Positions 8,190-16,992 of a stretch of 64,000 bases of DNA are shown piece after piece. Position 1 is the first letter of the stretch. Each line of letters opens with the position of its first letter. The translations under genes and the position numbers were made by a program. The notes below the pieces were generated by a model. It was not told the DNA's origin. It saw only the letters and a program-made list of their open reading frames with translations, and searched no databases. Source of the stretch: Blautia sp. (lineage in GTDB: Bacteria; Bacillota; Clostridia; Lachnospirales; Lachnospiraceae); the NCBI GenBank assembly GCA_022770365.1, contig JALEHU010000099.1:1-64000 (forward strand), given 5' to 3'.

Positions 8190-8231
8190 AAAACAGGGGT
8201 CTTTCCTGGTACTCTGCCAGCGAAAGACCCC
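8182..8231 (-). terminator. Intrinsic terminator of the aldo-keto reductase gene
   Basis: GGGGTCTTTC and GAAAGACCCC arms with an inner CTGG/CCAG pair. On the minus strand TGTTTTCTTTTT follows. Confidence 0.8.
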
Positions 8232-8301
8232 GTTTCCGAAAATAGAAAGCAGGTAATTCATATAATTCTTTTACACTGTTTCCTCAAGAACACATTTCTT
8301 G

Positions 8302-9414
8302 TCATTCTTTATATTCCGCAATTTCCTTCAGACGTTCAATAATCGGCAGATGCTGGGTACATTTCTTTTCACAACTTCCGCACGCAATACATTCCTCTGC
8401 GATATTTCTCGGAATGCACCAGTGATTATCCAGACGATCCGCCATTTCCTTCTTCTTTCCTGTAAGAATCATCTGATTGTAGGCATCCATGAATTTCGGT
8501 ATTTCAATTCCTTTCGGACAGCCCTTGCAGTAAGAACAACCGGTACAAAGGTTATTCAGCGCAACACCTTTTCTGTTGTATTTCTCAGCTACCACTTCAG
8601 CCGGCTCTTCTACCAGATTTTCCACTGCTTTTACCGCATCATCCACATGTTCTTTGGTCGTACATCCTGCCAGAGTAACAGTAATTTCCCGATGAGATGC
8701 AACAAAACGCAGCGCAGCCTGTGCTACGGTAAGATCAGATCCTTCTGTCAGATAAGAAAATGCTTCCGGATTCTGCGGAATCAGACCTCCTCCCAGAGGA
8801 TTCATAACAACAACGCCCATACCGTTTTCGTATGCTTTGCGGATACCGCTCTGACGGAACTGATAATTAAGTGCATTATAACCAATCAGCATTCCTTTGA
8901 ATTTACCGGTCTCCACTACTTTTTCAATGTCATTTCCCTGCATATGGGAAGAAAAAACGATATTACGGATCAGTCCCTCGGATTCTGCATCCTCAAAAAA
9001 TCCGTACAGGGCTTCCATGTGTTTTTCCCAGGAATCCAGATTCAGCATACACCACATGTGATAAAAATCTATGTAGTCTGTTTTCAGACGGTCCAGGGAT
9101 GTTTCCAGCCGGCGTCTGAAAATGTCCTTGTCCGGTTTTTCTGTTTTTAATGTTGTAAAGTTTGTCTTGGATGTAACGTAAACCTTTTTACGATCTACCT
9201 GAGACAGAGCGATTCCTGTTACGATCTCGCTCTTATCATCGCAGTAAAACGGAGCGGTATCCCAGTAATTGATGCCCTTCTCAAAAGCATATAACGGGAT
9301 TTCCGCACATTTCTCCAGTCGTCCTGCCCTGATATCTTCTTCATCATAACGCATCGTTCCCAGCCCAACCGCTGAAACTTTCATGTCTGTATTGCCGTAC
9401 TGCTTGTAGTACAT
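8302..9414 (-). CDS. Aldo-keto reductase with C-terminal 4Fe-4S ferredoxin domain
   Basis: 370 residues, ATG behind AAGGAGG. The N-terminal 280 residues form an AKR barrel: start VGLGTMRYD, DTAPFYCDDKSE for the catalytic Asp/Tyr region, VTSKTNF for the Lys and FYHMW for the His. The last 90 residues carry two cysteine clusters, CTGCSYCKGCP and CIACGSCEKKC, the pattern of a dicluster ferredoxin. This architecture is common in anaerobic Firmicutes and suggests that electrons reach the active site from ferredoxin or NAD(P)H. The substrate is unknown. A second member lies at 48897-50024. Confidence 0.85.
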   Translation of the reverse strand: MYYKQYGNTDMKVSAVGLGTMRYDEEDIRAGRLEKCAEIPLYAFEKGINYWDTAPFYCDDKSEIVTGIALSQVDRKKVYVTSKTNFTTLKTEKPDKDIFRRRLETSLDRLKTDYIDFYHMWCMLNLDSWEKHMEALYGFFEDAESEGLIRNIVFSSHMQGNDIEKVVETGKFKGMLIGYNALNYQFRQSGIRKAYENGMGVVVMNPLGGGLIPQNPEAFSYLTEGSDLTVAQAALRFVASHREITVTLAGCTTKEHVDDAVKAVENLVEEPAEVVAEKYNRKGVALNNLCTGCSYCKGCPKGIEIPKFMDAYNQMILTGKKKEMADRLDNHWCIPRNIAEECIACGSCEKKCTQHLPIIERLKEIAEYKE

Positions 9415-9594
9415 GTTTTATCCTCCTTCTAGCCTGTTTCCAATGTACCGGTCGTGTAAATATCATGATTCATGATTCTTTGACGTTCCATATAGATATA
9501 TATTAGCATAGAACCACAAAAAACTGGAGTATTATTTCAAAATAAATTGACAATTTTTCGAAAACAATGTACTGGCGCAGAGCTTCTCTGAGTA

Positions 9595-10551
9595 TCAGGC
9601 AACAGAATCATCCAGAATCTCGAGCACATTTTCGACGGTAATATCACACTGACGTGCAATATCATCAACGGAAGTATTCTGAGCATTAAGCCGGAAAACT
9701 CTTTTGGCAAGTTGAATACCTTCTTTGTGACCTTCTTTCCGTCCGTCTTCGATCATGTCATCGATAGCTTTGCACATGTTTATTTCACCTCCATGAGTCT
9801 GATATTTCTGTTTGAGCGTTTGTAATTTACCGGAATCGGACATGATTTCAATCATATCATAGGTATCCTGAGGCAGATTTTCAAATTCCTGGCGATGCTG
9901 GCTGACATACTCACGCAGGTTTTCCTTGTTTTCTGCATTCTGCAGAAACCCGAACACCAGCTGAAGATCCGTATGAAAATAATGGATGTTCCTGTATCTC
10001 CGTACTTCCAGTACATGGATAGGATAATCTGCAACCAGTTCACGGAGCTCTCCGGGGATGCCATCCAGATTCAGCATTTCTCTGAGAGTAACCGGCCCAT
10101 CCCACGGTTTTTCACCGAAATACAATACCAGAGACACAATGGCAGTCAAACGATCCTCTCTGGAAAAACCGGAAAGAAATTCATCGCTCCTCAGATCCTT
10201 TTTTCTTTTGTGTTTTGCGGCTATCTCCCGCCATTGCCTATGGTAACCTGTGGCTTCTTCATTCATGATACGCACCGGCATGGCATAATGGACATTTGTC
10301 TGGTTCTGCAGCACGATGAGCATTACTTTCATGTGCAAGTGCAGATACTTCACCACATCACGTATCATAGCCTGGATATTTTTATCCTGTCCTCCGGGCA
10401 TCTTTTGTATTCTTAAAACACCGCTGTCCGCTTCCCGAAAATCATCCGGCTGTATGATCTGCCGGCCTTCAAATAAATAACCGTTGAGCAGATCAGCAAA
10501 ACGTTCCTTATCTTCAAAGTAATTAATGGAAATGATATCTCTGTCTGACAT
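9595..10551 (-). CDS. Rpn family PD-(D/E)XK nuclease-like / transposase_31 protein
   Basis: 318 residues, ATG behind AAGGAGGT. It matches the Rpn/YhgA-like family common in Lachnospiraceae: an opening FADLLNGYLFEGRQ, a nuclease-core segment ending NQTNVHYAMPVRIM, and a C-terminal tail with a DMIEDGRKEGHKEG coiled segment and a small helical domain (SVDDIARQCDITVENVL). Family members normally read IENQ just before the HYAMP segment; here it is VLQNQ, so the catalytic Glu seems to be Gln. RecA-independent recombination was shown for E. coli Rpn proteins. Whether this one cuts DNA is doubtful. It stands alone. Confidence 0.8.
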   Translation of the reverse strand: MSDRDIISINYFEDKERFADLLNGYLFEGRQIIQPDDFREADSGVLRIQKMPGGQDKNIQAMIRDVVKYLHLHMKVMLIVLQNQTNVHYAMPVRIMNEEATGYHRQWREIAAKHKRKKDLRSDEFLSGFSREDRLTAIVSLVLYFGEKPWDGPVTLREMLNLDGIPGELRELVADYPIHVLEVRRYRNIHYFHTDLQLVFGFLQNAENKENLREYVSQHRQEFENLPQDTYDMIEIMSDSGKLQTLKQKYQTHGGEINMCKAIDDMIEDGRKEGHKEGIQLAKRVFRLNAQNTSVDDIARQCDITVENVLEILDDSVA

Positions 10552-10795
10552 GATACCTCCTTTGGGTAGGGAAACATGCCGGAAGCCGATAATTCCATGA
10601 ACAATCTGTTCTGATAATTATTATACAGATGCTTCCGGAAGAATGCAACGCAAACATGTTTCCTGGTATGATAATTCATAAAGCTGCGGGTAAGTATGGT
10701 CGAATGACCTGTGACACAGAAAAAAAGACCTGTGGTGATTGCTTTATTATACTAACTAACCCAGGAGAATGTCAATAAAAAGAAAAATATAAGTC

Positions 10796-11527
10796 TCATC
10801 TCTGCAGACATAGCGGCAGTTCCAGGTGATTCCGTTCCAGCAGTTCCCGGTCAGTAAGAATCTCCTTTGTCGGTCCGTCAGCCACAATCACTCCGTCCGC
10901 CATCAAAATCGTTCTCTCGCAGGTATCCAGTATCATATCAAGATCATGAGACGCGATCACTTTCAGATGATCAAAGGAGTTTAAAATATGGATTAAATTT
11001 CTCCGGTTTCTTGGATCCAGCGCAATGGATGGCTCGTCCATCAGGATAATATCCGGAGTCATCGACAGAATCGTAGCTATGGAAACCAGTTTCTTCTCAC
11101 CGCCTGACATCTTATAAATCTGGCGTTCTTTCAGATAGGTAATCCCTGTCATCGCAAGAGCCTGATTTACCCGACGTTCCACTTCTTCTTCCGACAACCC
11201 GTAATTTCTCGGCGCAAAGGCAATGTCATCATAAGCGGTATTCATAAAAAGCTGGCTGTCCGAATCCTGAAACACATAACCGATTCTGGAACGGATTTCT
11301 GCAAGCGTATTCTTTTCCACCGGTATGTTTTCAACCCGTATGGTTCCTGAAAACTGCAGATTTAATCCCACGAGCATTTTCAGCATAGTCGATTTCCCCA
11401 CACCGTTTGCCCCGATGAGTCCGACAGACTCCCCTTCCCCTGCATGGAAAGAGATCTCCTTCAAAACCTCTTTTCCTGTTTCATAACCAAAAGATACATT
11501 TTCCACATCAATGCGTATATGACTCAT
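10796..11527 (-). CDS. cbiO: ECF transporter ATPase, CbiO/NikO type (first copy)
   Basis: 243 residues. Start chosen at ATG 11527, eight bases after GGAGG (11536-11540); an ATG five codons earlier overlaps the ribosome site. Walker A is GANGVGKST, the signature is MSGGEKKLVS, Walker B is IILMDEPSIALD, and the H-loop is ASHD. It powers the CbiM/CbiQ membrane complex for Co2+ or Ni2+ uptake. One base separates it from the cbiQ stop (TGA-T-ATG), so it is translationally coupled. It is the third and last gene of the operon whose leader starts at the motif-bearing promoter near 13640. Confidence 0.88.
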   Translation of the reverse strand: MSHIRIDVENVSFGYETGKEVLKEISFHAGEGESVGLIGANGVGKSTMLKMLVGLNLQFSGTIRVENIPVEKNTLAEIRSRIGYVFQDSDSQLFMNTAYDDIAFAPRNYGLSEEEVERRVNQALAMTGITYLKERQIYKMSGGEKKLVSIATILSMTPDIILMDEPSIALDPRNRRNLIHILNSFDHLKVIASHDLDMILDTCERTILMADGVIVADGPTKEILTDRELLERNHLELPLCLQR

Positions 11528-11528
11528 A

Positions 11529-12335
11529 TCAAAATCCTCCAAACAAACTGCCGATCACCAGTATTACAGGGCAGAACCGGAACAGCAGAAATACAGCCGC
11601 CCAGAAAAGAAAATACAAAAGATCTTTTCCCCGGAAAACCATCCGGCTTTTCATATAACGGAAATCCCCCTGATATCCACGAAGCAGCATACTTTCATAT
11701 ACTTCATTTGCCCGGTCCACACTTCGAAGCAGCAGCTGCCCCGCAAGAGATCCCCATGCTTTAAAATGAATCCCGTTCTGATGGGGAGCCCGCAGCATGT
11801 ATGCCTGCGTAATGCGGTCAGTCTCCTCCAGCAGAACAGTAATGTACCGGTACATCAGCATGAACTGTGTCACCACAGGTTTTGGAATATGCAGCATACG
11901 AAATGCATAACAAAGATGATCAATGGACGTTGTAGCGACCAGAAGATAGGATGCCAGTACACTGAAAACACCCTTCATAATCAACGTGATCATAGACAAT
12001 ATCCCGGCACTGACTCTGATGTCATTCACAAGAAAATAATTTTTGTCAAAAAACGGATTAAAAATACCGATAAAGCATACCAGCGGCAGCACGATTTTCA
12101 GGCGTTTCAAACTGTCCGCAAATGATAAATCCGCCAGCAGAAAAACCGCGATCGGGTACACAGCCATGCCTGCAGTCCCGGCAATATCGTATTTATGGAA
12201 GGATACGAGTACAGCAATATACCCAACCGTTAAAACAAGTTTAACCAGTGGGTGAATTCGATTCACCCACTGGTCCCTTGACGCCAAAGTATCCATATAA
12301 TGTATTTCATGAATAGCGCTGTTTATTTTGCTCAT
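11529..12335 (-). CDS. cbiQ: ECF transporter transmembrane protein, CbiQ/NikQ type (first copy)
   Basis: 268 residues with about five or six hydrophobic segments. It shows the family opening D-x-x-A-S-R-D-x-W-V-N-R-I-H-P-L-V-K-L and the cytoplasmic coupling helices: LRAPHQNG, RSVDRANEVYESMLLRGY with the A/E-R-x-x-x-x-R-G pattern. It joins the ATPase CbiO to the substrate-binding CbiM. Its start overlaps the cbiM stop by an ATGA junction. Confidence 0.87.
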   Translation of the reverse strand: MSKINSAIHEIHYMDTLASRDQWVNRIHPLVKLVLTVGYIAVLVSFHKYDIAGTAGMAVYPIAVFLLADLSFADSLKRLKIVLPLVCFIGIFNPFFDKNYFLVNDIRVSAGILSMITLIMKGVFSVLASYLLVATTSIDHLCYAFRMLHIPKPVVTQFMLMYRYITVLLEETDRITQAYMLRAPHQNGIHFKAWGSLAGQLLLRSVDRANEVYESMLLRGYQGDFRYMKSRMVFRGKDLLYFLFWAAVFLLFRFCPVILVIGSLFGGF

Positions 12336-13333
12336 GACTTCGTATTCTTTCTGAAAAATTTAAACAGATAACATGCTCCCACACATACCGCAACCACGAT
12401 CAGACTTCCGACAATACCGGAAAAAGTTGTTCCCAGCATGGAATCTGATCCTTTAAAAGCATAATCCGGAAGAACGGAGGTAACATCCTGTATGGACTGC
12501 GCAGCCTGGTAAACGCCGGTTGCCGCACTTTCAATTTCTGTAGAACCTGTGATTCTCTCAATAGACCATTCCAGTCCATCCGGATAGGAAGAAGCAACAA
12601 GAGAGAGGACTCCTCCGATGAAAACTGCCGCTGCAGCAAGAACCGTCATTGTTTTCTTAAACGACATTTTTTCCTTTTTCGCTTCTGTTTCAGTACTGTA
12701 AAACAGCAGTTCCGGTCTTGCCTCGTATACAAATATCAGAACCGCAGCTGTGATCAGCCCCTCTACCAGGCCGATTGCCAGATGGATCGGCTGCATTGTT
12801 CCTACAAAAACAGAAAATGGCAGATCCGTGATTCCGGATGCCAGTGTCTCCAGTGTCACACTGAAAGCGCCCATCTGCAGAGTCAGAATACAACCCAAAA
12901 CTGACGCTCCGGCAATTTTTGCTCTGGACATTCCATTCTTCATAACAGGTTTCCAGATAAGGAGCGAACCGACAAAGCATCCATAAAACGCCATATTCCA
13001 GATATTACAGCCCAGTGCCAGAAGCCCACCGTCTGCAAACAGAAGCCCCTGGATCAGAAGAACTCCGATCATGGTCAAAAATCCGGCATAAGGCCCAAGC
13101 AGTGCAGATAAAAGCATACCCCCGCATAAATGTCCGCTGGAACCGGTTCCGGGAATTGTAAAATTGATCATCTGTGCGGCAAAAACAAATGCGCCCATAA
13201 TTCCCATAACCGGAACCTTTTTGGTATCTGTTTCCAGCCGTACCTTCTTTACAGAATAAGCTGCAGCCGCAGCCGAACAAATATACATTGTACCTGCCAC
13301 TGCAGGTGCAACCAGTGCATCCGCCATATGCAT
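12332..13333 (-). CDS. cbiM: CbiM/NikM substrate-specific component with fused PDGLE (N-type) domain
   Basis: 333 residues. ATG 13333 follows GGAGGGAGG (13342-13350) and gives MHMADALVAP; the N-terminal Met-His is needed for metal binding in this family. The body has GSSGHLCGGMLLSALLGPYAGF (split here as GSSGHLCGG and LLGPYAGF). The C-terminal third carries an extracytoplasmic SSYPDGLEWS segment and a last membrane helix, the PDGLE domain that replaces separate CbiN or NikN. Such CbiM-N fusions occur in both Ni and Co transporters, so the metal is open. A 295-base leader with a long inverted repeat precedes it. Confidence 0.88.
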   Translation of the reverse strand: MHMADALVAPAVAGTMYICSAAAAAYSVKKVRLETDTKKVPVMGIMGAFVFAAQMINFTIPGTGSSGHLCGGMLLSALLGPYAGFLTMIGVLLIQGLLFADGGLLALGCNIWNMAFYGCFVGSLLIWKPVMKNGMSRAKIAGASVLGCILTLQMGAFSVTLETLASGITDLPFSVFVGTMQPIHLAIGLVEGLITAAVLIFVYEARPELLFYSTETEAKKEKMSFKKTMTVLAAAAVFIGGVLSLVASSYPDGLEWSIERITGSTEIESAATGVYQAAQSIQDVTSVLPDYAFKGSDSMLGTTFSGIVGSLIVVAVCVGACYLFKFFRKNTKS

Positions 13334-13634
13334 AATGCATTCCTCCCTCCGTTCAAAGGTAGTGTCTACTTTATACATCCAAAATCGGCTCAGCCCCAGT
13401 AAAATCAAGGCTTCCAGGGTCTATGAGCCTTTACCTCCCCTTTCTTTGGCTTGATTGACCAAAATTTTACTTCGGTAATCCAGTCAAGGCCGGGCGAAAA
13501 GCCCGTAAAATTCAGCCTTGACGGGATTTCCGTAAGTAAAATATAATCGCTCAGTCCAAAGGAAAAGGGGGTGATTTTTTCATATCGTACTTTACACTAC
13601 CCGTTCAAATCCGCATTTGAACTTTTTTCTTTTA
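13334..13634 (-). promoter_or_regulatory. Long structured 5' leader of the cbiMQO operon
   Basis: About 295 untranslated bases lie between the motif promoter (13635-13663) and cbiM. A 79-bp imperfect inverted repeat at 13464-13542 has arms opening ATTTTACTT-CGG-TAATCC and closing GGATTTCCGTAAGTAAAAT, an inner GTCAAGGC/GCCTTGAC stem and a GGGC-gaaaa-GCCC tip. A third copy of the arm (AAGCCTTGATTTTACT, read on minus, near 13398-13413) can compete for the first arm. I do not recognise a known riboswitch. No T-run follows the hairpin. Confidence 0.6.
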
Positions 13635-13678
13635 ATCATAGCAAAATACTGTGTATATACAAGCCCCCCAGGGGGATA
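13635..13678 (-). promoter_or_regulatory. Promoter with 21-bp shared motif, copy A (cbiMQO)
   Basis: The motif at 13658-13678 reads TATCCCCC-TGGGG-GGCTTGTA on the minus strand. Its end forms the -35 (TTGTAT); TATGAT (13635-13640) is the -10 with a 16-base spacer. Three other copies lie at 28787, 29099 and 36878, each at the same place relative to a -10. Confidence 0.75.
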
Positions 13679-13728
13679 TTTCACTATTCATATACTGCAT
13701 ACATATCCATTCCTGTCTGCAGTCTTTT

Positions 13729-14487
13729 TTACAAAACAGAATCTATAAGTTTTCTTGTATATTCTGTTTTTGGGTGATTGATAATTTCATCCGGTGTTCC
13801 TGTTTCCACCACCTGACCATGATACAGCACAAGAACCCTGTCACAGAAAGCCTGTACCAGCGCCAGGTCATGACAGATCAGAAGAAAGGAAAGATTCTTT
13901 TTCTCTTTCAGCTCGATCATCAATTCGAGAACCTGCTTCTGAACAGTGACATCCAGAGCACTGGTAGCCTCGTCACAGATCAGAAGCAGCGGGGCTACCG
14001 CAAGAGCCCGTGCGATTGCTGCTCTCTGGCACTGTCCGCCGCTGACCTCATGAGGATATCGGTCAGCATACTCAGGAGTAAGTCCACAGGTAACCAGAAG
14101 TTCTTCCACCTTTTTTCCGGTTTCTCTTTTACTGAGTCCCATATTTCTGAGACTTTCCCCAATACCGTCACCAAGAGTGCGGCGGGGATCAAAAGACTCC
14201 GCAGGCATCTGAAAAACCATCTGCATTTTCTGATATGCTCTGCGTAGTTCCTTTCCTTTTATATGTGTAATATCTTCGCCAAGCAATATCACCTTCCCCT
14301 CTGTAGTCTCCAGAAGGCGGGTAATCATCCTTGCAATGGTACTTTTTCCGGAACCTGATTCTCCTACGATACCAAGGCATTCCCCCTGCTTCAGGGTAAA
14401 ACTTACATCATCCACTGCTGTAAAGGATTTCTTTCCGGAAGCAAATACTTTTTTCAGGTGTTCCACCTGTAATAATGTATCAGACAT
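13729..14487 (-). CDS. Nik/Dpp/Opp-type ABC importer ATPase (second ATPase)
   Basis: 252 residues. Walker A is GESGSGKST (about 39-47), signature VSGGQCQRAAIARAL, Walker B LLICDEATSALD, H-loop ICHD. The C-terminal segment FCDRVLVLYHGQVVETGTPDEII is typical of the NikE/DppF side. It pairs with the ATPase encoded just upstream to drive the two permeases. Last gene of a five-gene operon (permease, permease, binding protein, ATPase, ATPase). A peptide, nickel or metallophore substrate is possible; its metal-rich surroundings favour nickel or a metal chelate. Confidence 0.85.
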   Translation of the reverse strand: MSDTLLQVEHLKKVFASGKKSFTAVDDVSFTLKQGECLGIVGESGSGKSTIARMITRLLETTEGKVILLGEDITHIKGKELRRAYQKMQMVFQMPAESFDPRRTLGDGIGESLRNMGLSKRETGKKVEELLVTCGLTPEYADRYPHEVSGGQCQRAAIARALAVAPLLLICDEATSALDVTVQKQVLELMIELKEKKNLSFLLICHDLALVQAFCDRVLVLYHGQVVETGTPDEIINHPKTEYTRKLIDSVL

Positions 14488-14507
14488 AATTCTCTCCCAA
14501 CAGCCTC

Positions 14508-15290
14508 TCAGCCGCGTTTTAAATGAAGTACAGAATCCATGAGTTTTCTCGTATAGGCATTCTCTGAATGATTCAGTACACGGTCCGTCGGACCGTAATC
14601 CATGGTTTTGCCATTCTGAAGAACCAGAACCTGATCAGCCATGACTCCTACTACACCGATATTGTGAGTAACCAGTATCATCGCCGTCCCATACTCTTTC
14701 CTCATCAGCTTCATCTCTTCCACTACCTGTTTCTGCACTGTTACATCCAGTGCGCTGGTAGGCTCATCTGCAAGGAGAAGAGAAGGTTTCATCATCATCG
14801 CAGTGCAGATACCCACACGCTGATTCATACCGCCGGATAATTCAAAAGGATAGCTGTCCAGGACACGTTTATAATCATCCAGGCCTATTTTTTTCATAAG
14901 GGTACCGGCTCGTTCATACGCTTCCGATTTTGTGATGCTTTCATGTTCCGAAAGACTTTCATAAATTTGGGCTCCCACTGTACGGATAGGACATAAAGCA
15001 GCTTTACAGTCCTGAAATACCATGCCTATCTCCGGTCCAAGCAGTCTTCGCTGCTCCTTCTGCGGCATATCAACGACATTGCACCCTTTGTAATAAATGT
15101 CACCCCGGGTAACAAGTCCGCCTCCGCCAAGAAGTCCCATGATTGCCCTGATAATTGTGCTCTTGCCGCTTCCGGATTCTCCCACAACCCCCAGGATTTC
15201 CCCCTGCTTCAGATCAAAGCTCACATCCTCCACGACCGGCTTTCCGTTATAGCATATGGTAATATGTTCTACCCGCAGCAATGGTTCCAT
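14508..15290 (-). CDS. Nik/Dpp/Opp-type ABC importer ATPase (first ATPase)
   Basis: 260 residues, ATG behind GGGAGA. Walker A is GESGSGKST, signature LSGGMNQRVGICTAM, Walker B LLLADEPTSALD, H-loop VTHN. GMVFQDCKAALCPIRTVG is the Q-loop region typical of the DppD/NikD subfamily. The unusual VTHN in place of the common VTHD keeps the H-loop His. It lies 20 bases from the second ATPase gene and 18 bases from the binding-protein gene, consistent with one transcript. Confidence 0.85.
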   Translation of the reverse strand: MEPLLRVEHITICYNGKPVVEDVSFDLKQGEILGVVGESGSGKSTIIRAIMGLLGGGGLVTRGDIYYKGCNVVDMPQKEQRRLLGPEIGMVFQDCKAALCPIRTVGAQIYESLSEHESITKSEAYERAGTLMKKIGLDDYKRVLDSYPFELSGGMNQRVGICTAMMMKPSLLLADEPTSALDVTVQKQVVEEMKLMRKEYGTAMILVTHNIGVVGVMADQVLVLQNGKTMDYGPTDRVLNHSENAYTRKLMDSVLHLKRG

Positions 15291-15308
15291 AATCTGTAAT
15301 CTCCCTGT

Positions 15309-16862
15309 TTATTCCACATCCAATTCTGCTGTTATCTCGTAGTAATCACATGGGTGCGCAGCCATGCCTTTTACATTTGCTTTTGTAACAATCCCCATAT
15401 TCAGATGAGATACAAAGAAAATGGCACTTTCATCCAGCATTGCCTTCTGCATTTCAACAGCCAGCTGCCCTCTCTTATCTTTGTCGAATTCCTGATGAAG
15501 CTCTTCAAACAGGTTTTCCACTTTCTCGATGCTGTGGTGAGAACGGTTCTTTGCAGAAGTCCCAAGGCAGGTACTCGCAAAGAAATATTCCGGATCTCCG
15601 GTAGGAGCAGTTGTAAGAGAGCTTACGTATACGTCATATGCTCCTGTTTCAAGAATACTCAGATGATCCTGTGTACAATTTACATCTACTTCAATACCAA
15701 TATCCTTCAAAGTTGCCTGGGCATATTCAGCAAGTTTCGGCTGCTCCAGACGTCCCGGATAAGTCAGCCAACGAACAGTCAGTTTCTGTCCGTCTTTATC
15801 AACATATCCGTCACCATCCGTATCTGCCCATCCTGCCTCTTCCAGAAGAGCCTTTGCACCTTCCGGATCATAATCAGGAGCTGTCACTGCCTCATTACCA
15901 TAGCTGAAGCTGCTCGGGAACGCTGCTTTGGCAGGAATACCGCGACCTTCCATCAGTACACTGCAGAACCCTTCCTTATCAATTCCCATACAGATCGCTT
16001 TACGCACCGCTTCATCCTGCATAATTTCCGAATCATAATTAAACTGTCCGAAGAAACAGCGGCTGGTAGCACAGGAATTGATGGTATAATCTGGATTTCC
16101 GTCAAACAAAGCATAACTGTCATAGGAAAGTCCATATGTTCCCTGAATATCACCGGTCTGAAGGGAAGCAGCAAGAGAGCTTGCATCACTGAATGTCTTG
16201 ACAATTACCTTGTCCACATTCACATCACCGCCCCAGTAATTCTCATTTTTTACAAGATCGATCTGAGTTTCGGTAACGTTGTTTGCCACATACGGACCGG
16301 TACCTGCCACATTGGCTGTACCTGTGGAAGTTCCTTCCACACCGTCTGTACCATAAGACATATCAATAATAGCACCATACGGGTCACCAAGATAGTTAAT
16401 AATTGCAGGACATGGTTCTGTCGTATAAATCATAACAGTCATGCCGTCTGCCTCAATATGATCCACCTTCAAATCTCCCGGTGCGCGGTCATGTACTGCC
16501 AGAAGATGATCCAGACATTCTTTTACAGCTTCACCGTCCATGGTACGTCCGCTTGAAAACTGTACACCGTCCCGAAGTGTGATCTTAACCGTTGTATCAT
16601 CCACAAACTCATAATCCATTGCCAGCCATGGCTCAATTTCCATGTTGTCATTGTATTTGAAAAGTGTCTCTCCAACACCGTAGCGAAGTGCACTCCATCC
16701 GGAATAGTTATTGTGGGGATTGAGACCTTCGTCTCCCATTTCCACGCCATATCCTGTAGTACCATAAACAAATGTTTTCTCACCCTCTGCCAGTACAGGA
16801 GTAACTGCCATAGAAACAGTCATCGCACCGGTAAGCAATGCTGCCAGTATCTTCTTTTTCAT
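15309..16862 (-). CDS. Family 5 solute-binding protein (NikA/DppA/CntA-like)
   Basis: 517 residues, ATG behind GAGGGAT. Signal peptide with a SPase I-type site (VLA-EG); no Cys and therefore no lipobox. SBP_bac_5 features: ETLFKYNDNMEIEPWLA, VKITLRDGVQFSSG, GTGPYVANNV, then NENYWGGDVNVDKV, VRKAICMGIDKEGF and DPEGAKALLEEAGW. A His-rich spot, NRSHHSIEKVE, near 445 could sit near the ligand site, as His does in NikA. It supplies ligand to the permeases encoded at 16993-19115. Gene order and metal neighbours favour Ni2+ or a metal chelate over peptides, but this is inference. Confidence 0.85.
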   Translation of the reverse strand: MKKKILAALLTGAMTVSMAVTPVLAEGEKTFVYGTTGYGVEMGDEGLNPHNNYSGWSALRYGVGETLFKYNDNMEIEPWLAMDYEFVDDTTVKITLRDGVQFSSGRTMDGEAVKECLDHLLAVHDRAPGDLKVDHIEADGMTVMIYTTEPCPAIINYLGDPYGAIIDMSYGTDGVEGTSTGTANVAGTGPYVANNVTETQIDLVKNENYWGGDVNVDKVIVKTFSDASSLAASLQTGDIQGTYGLSYDSYALFDGNPDYTINSCATSRCFFGQFNYDSEIMQDEAVRKAICMGIDKEGFCSVLMEGRGIPAKAAFPSSFSYGNEAVTAPDYDPEGAKALLEEAGWADTDGDGYVDKDGQKLTVRWLTYPGRLEQPKLAEYAQATLKDIGIEVDVNCTQDHLSILETGAYDVYVSSLTTAPTGDPEYFFASTCLGTSAKNRSHHSIEKVENLFEELHQEFDKDKRGQLAVEMQKAMLDESAIFFVSHLNMGIVTKANVKGMAAHPCDYYEITAELDVE

Positions 16863-16992
16863 AAATATCCCTCAACTTTCTTTAATTTAAATCTATAAGC
16901 TGACCTGTCTCACGCTTTCCTGCAGCCAAAGCCAAGAGCAGGTTCTTATATTCTCAGACTTTTGTATTTCTATTTCTAATATTCTCAGTCTT

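Noticed and set aside
13334-13560. NiCo or cobalamin riboswitch in the first cbiMQO leader
   Set aside because: No B12 box and none of the landmarks I can recall for NiCo; kept only as an unassigned structured leader.
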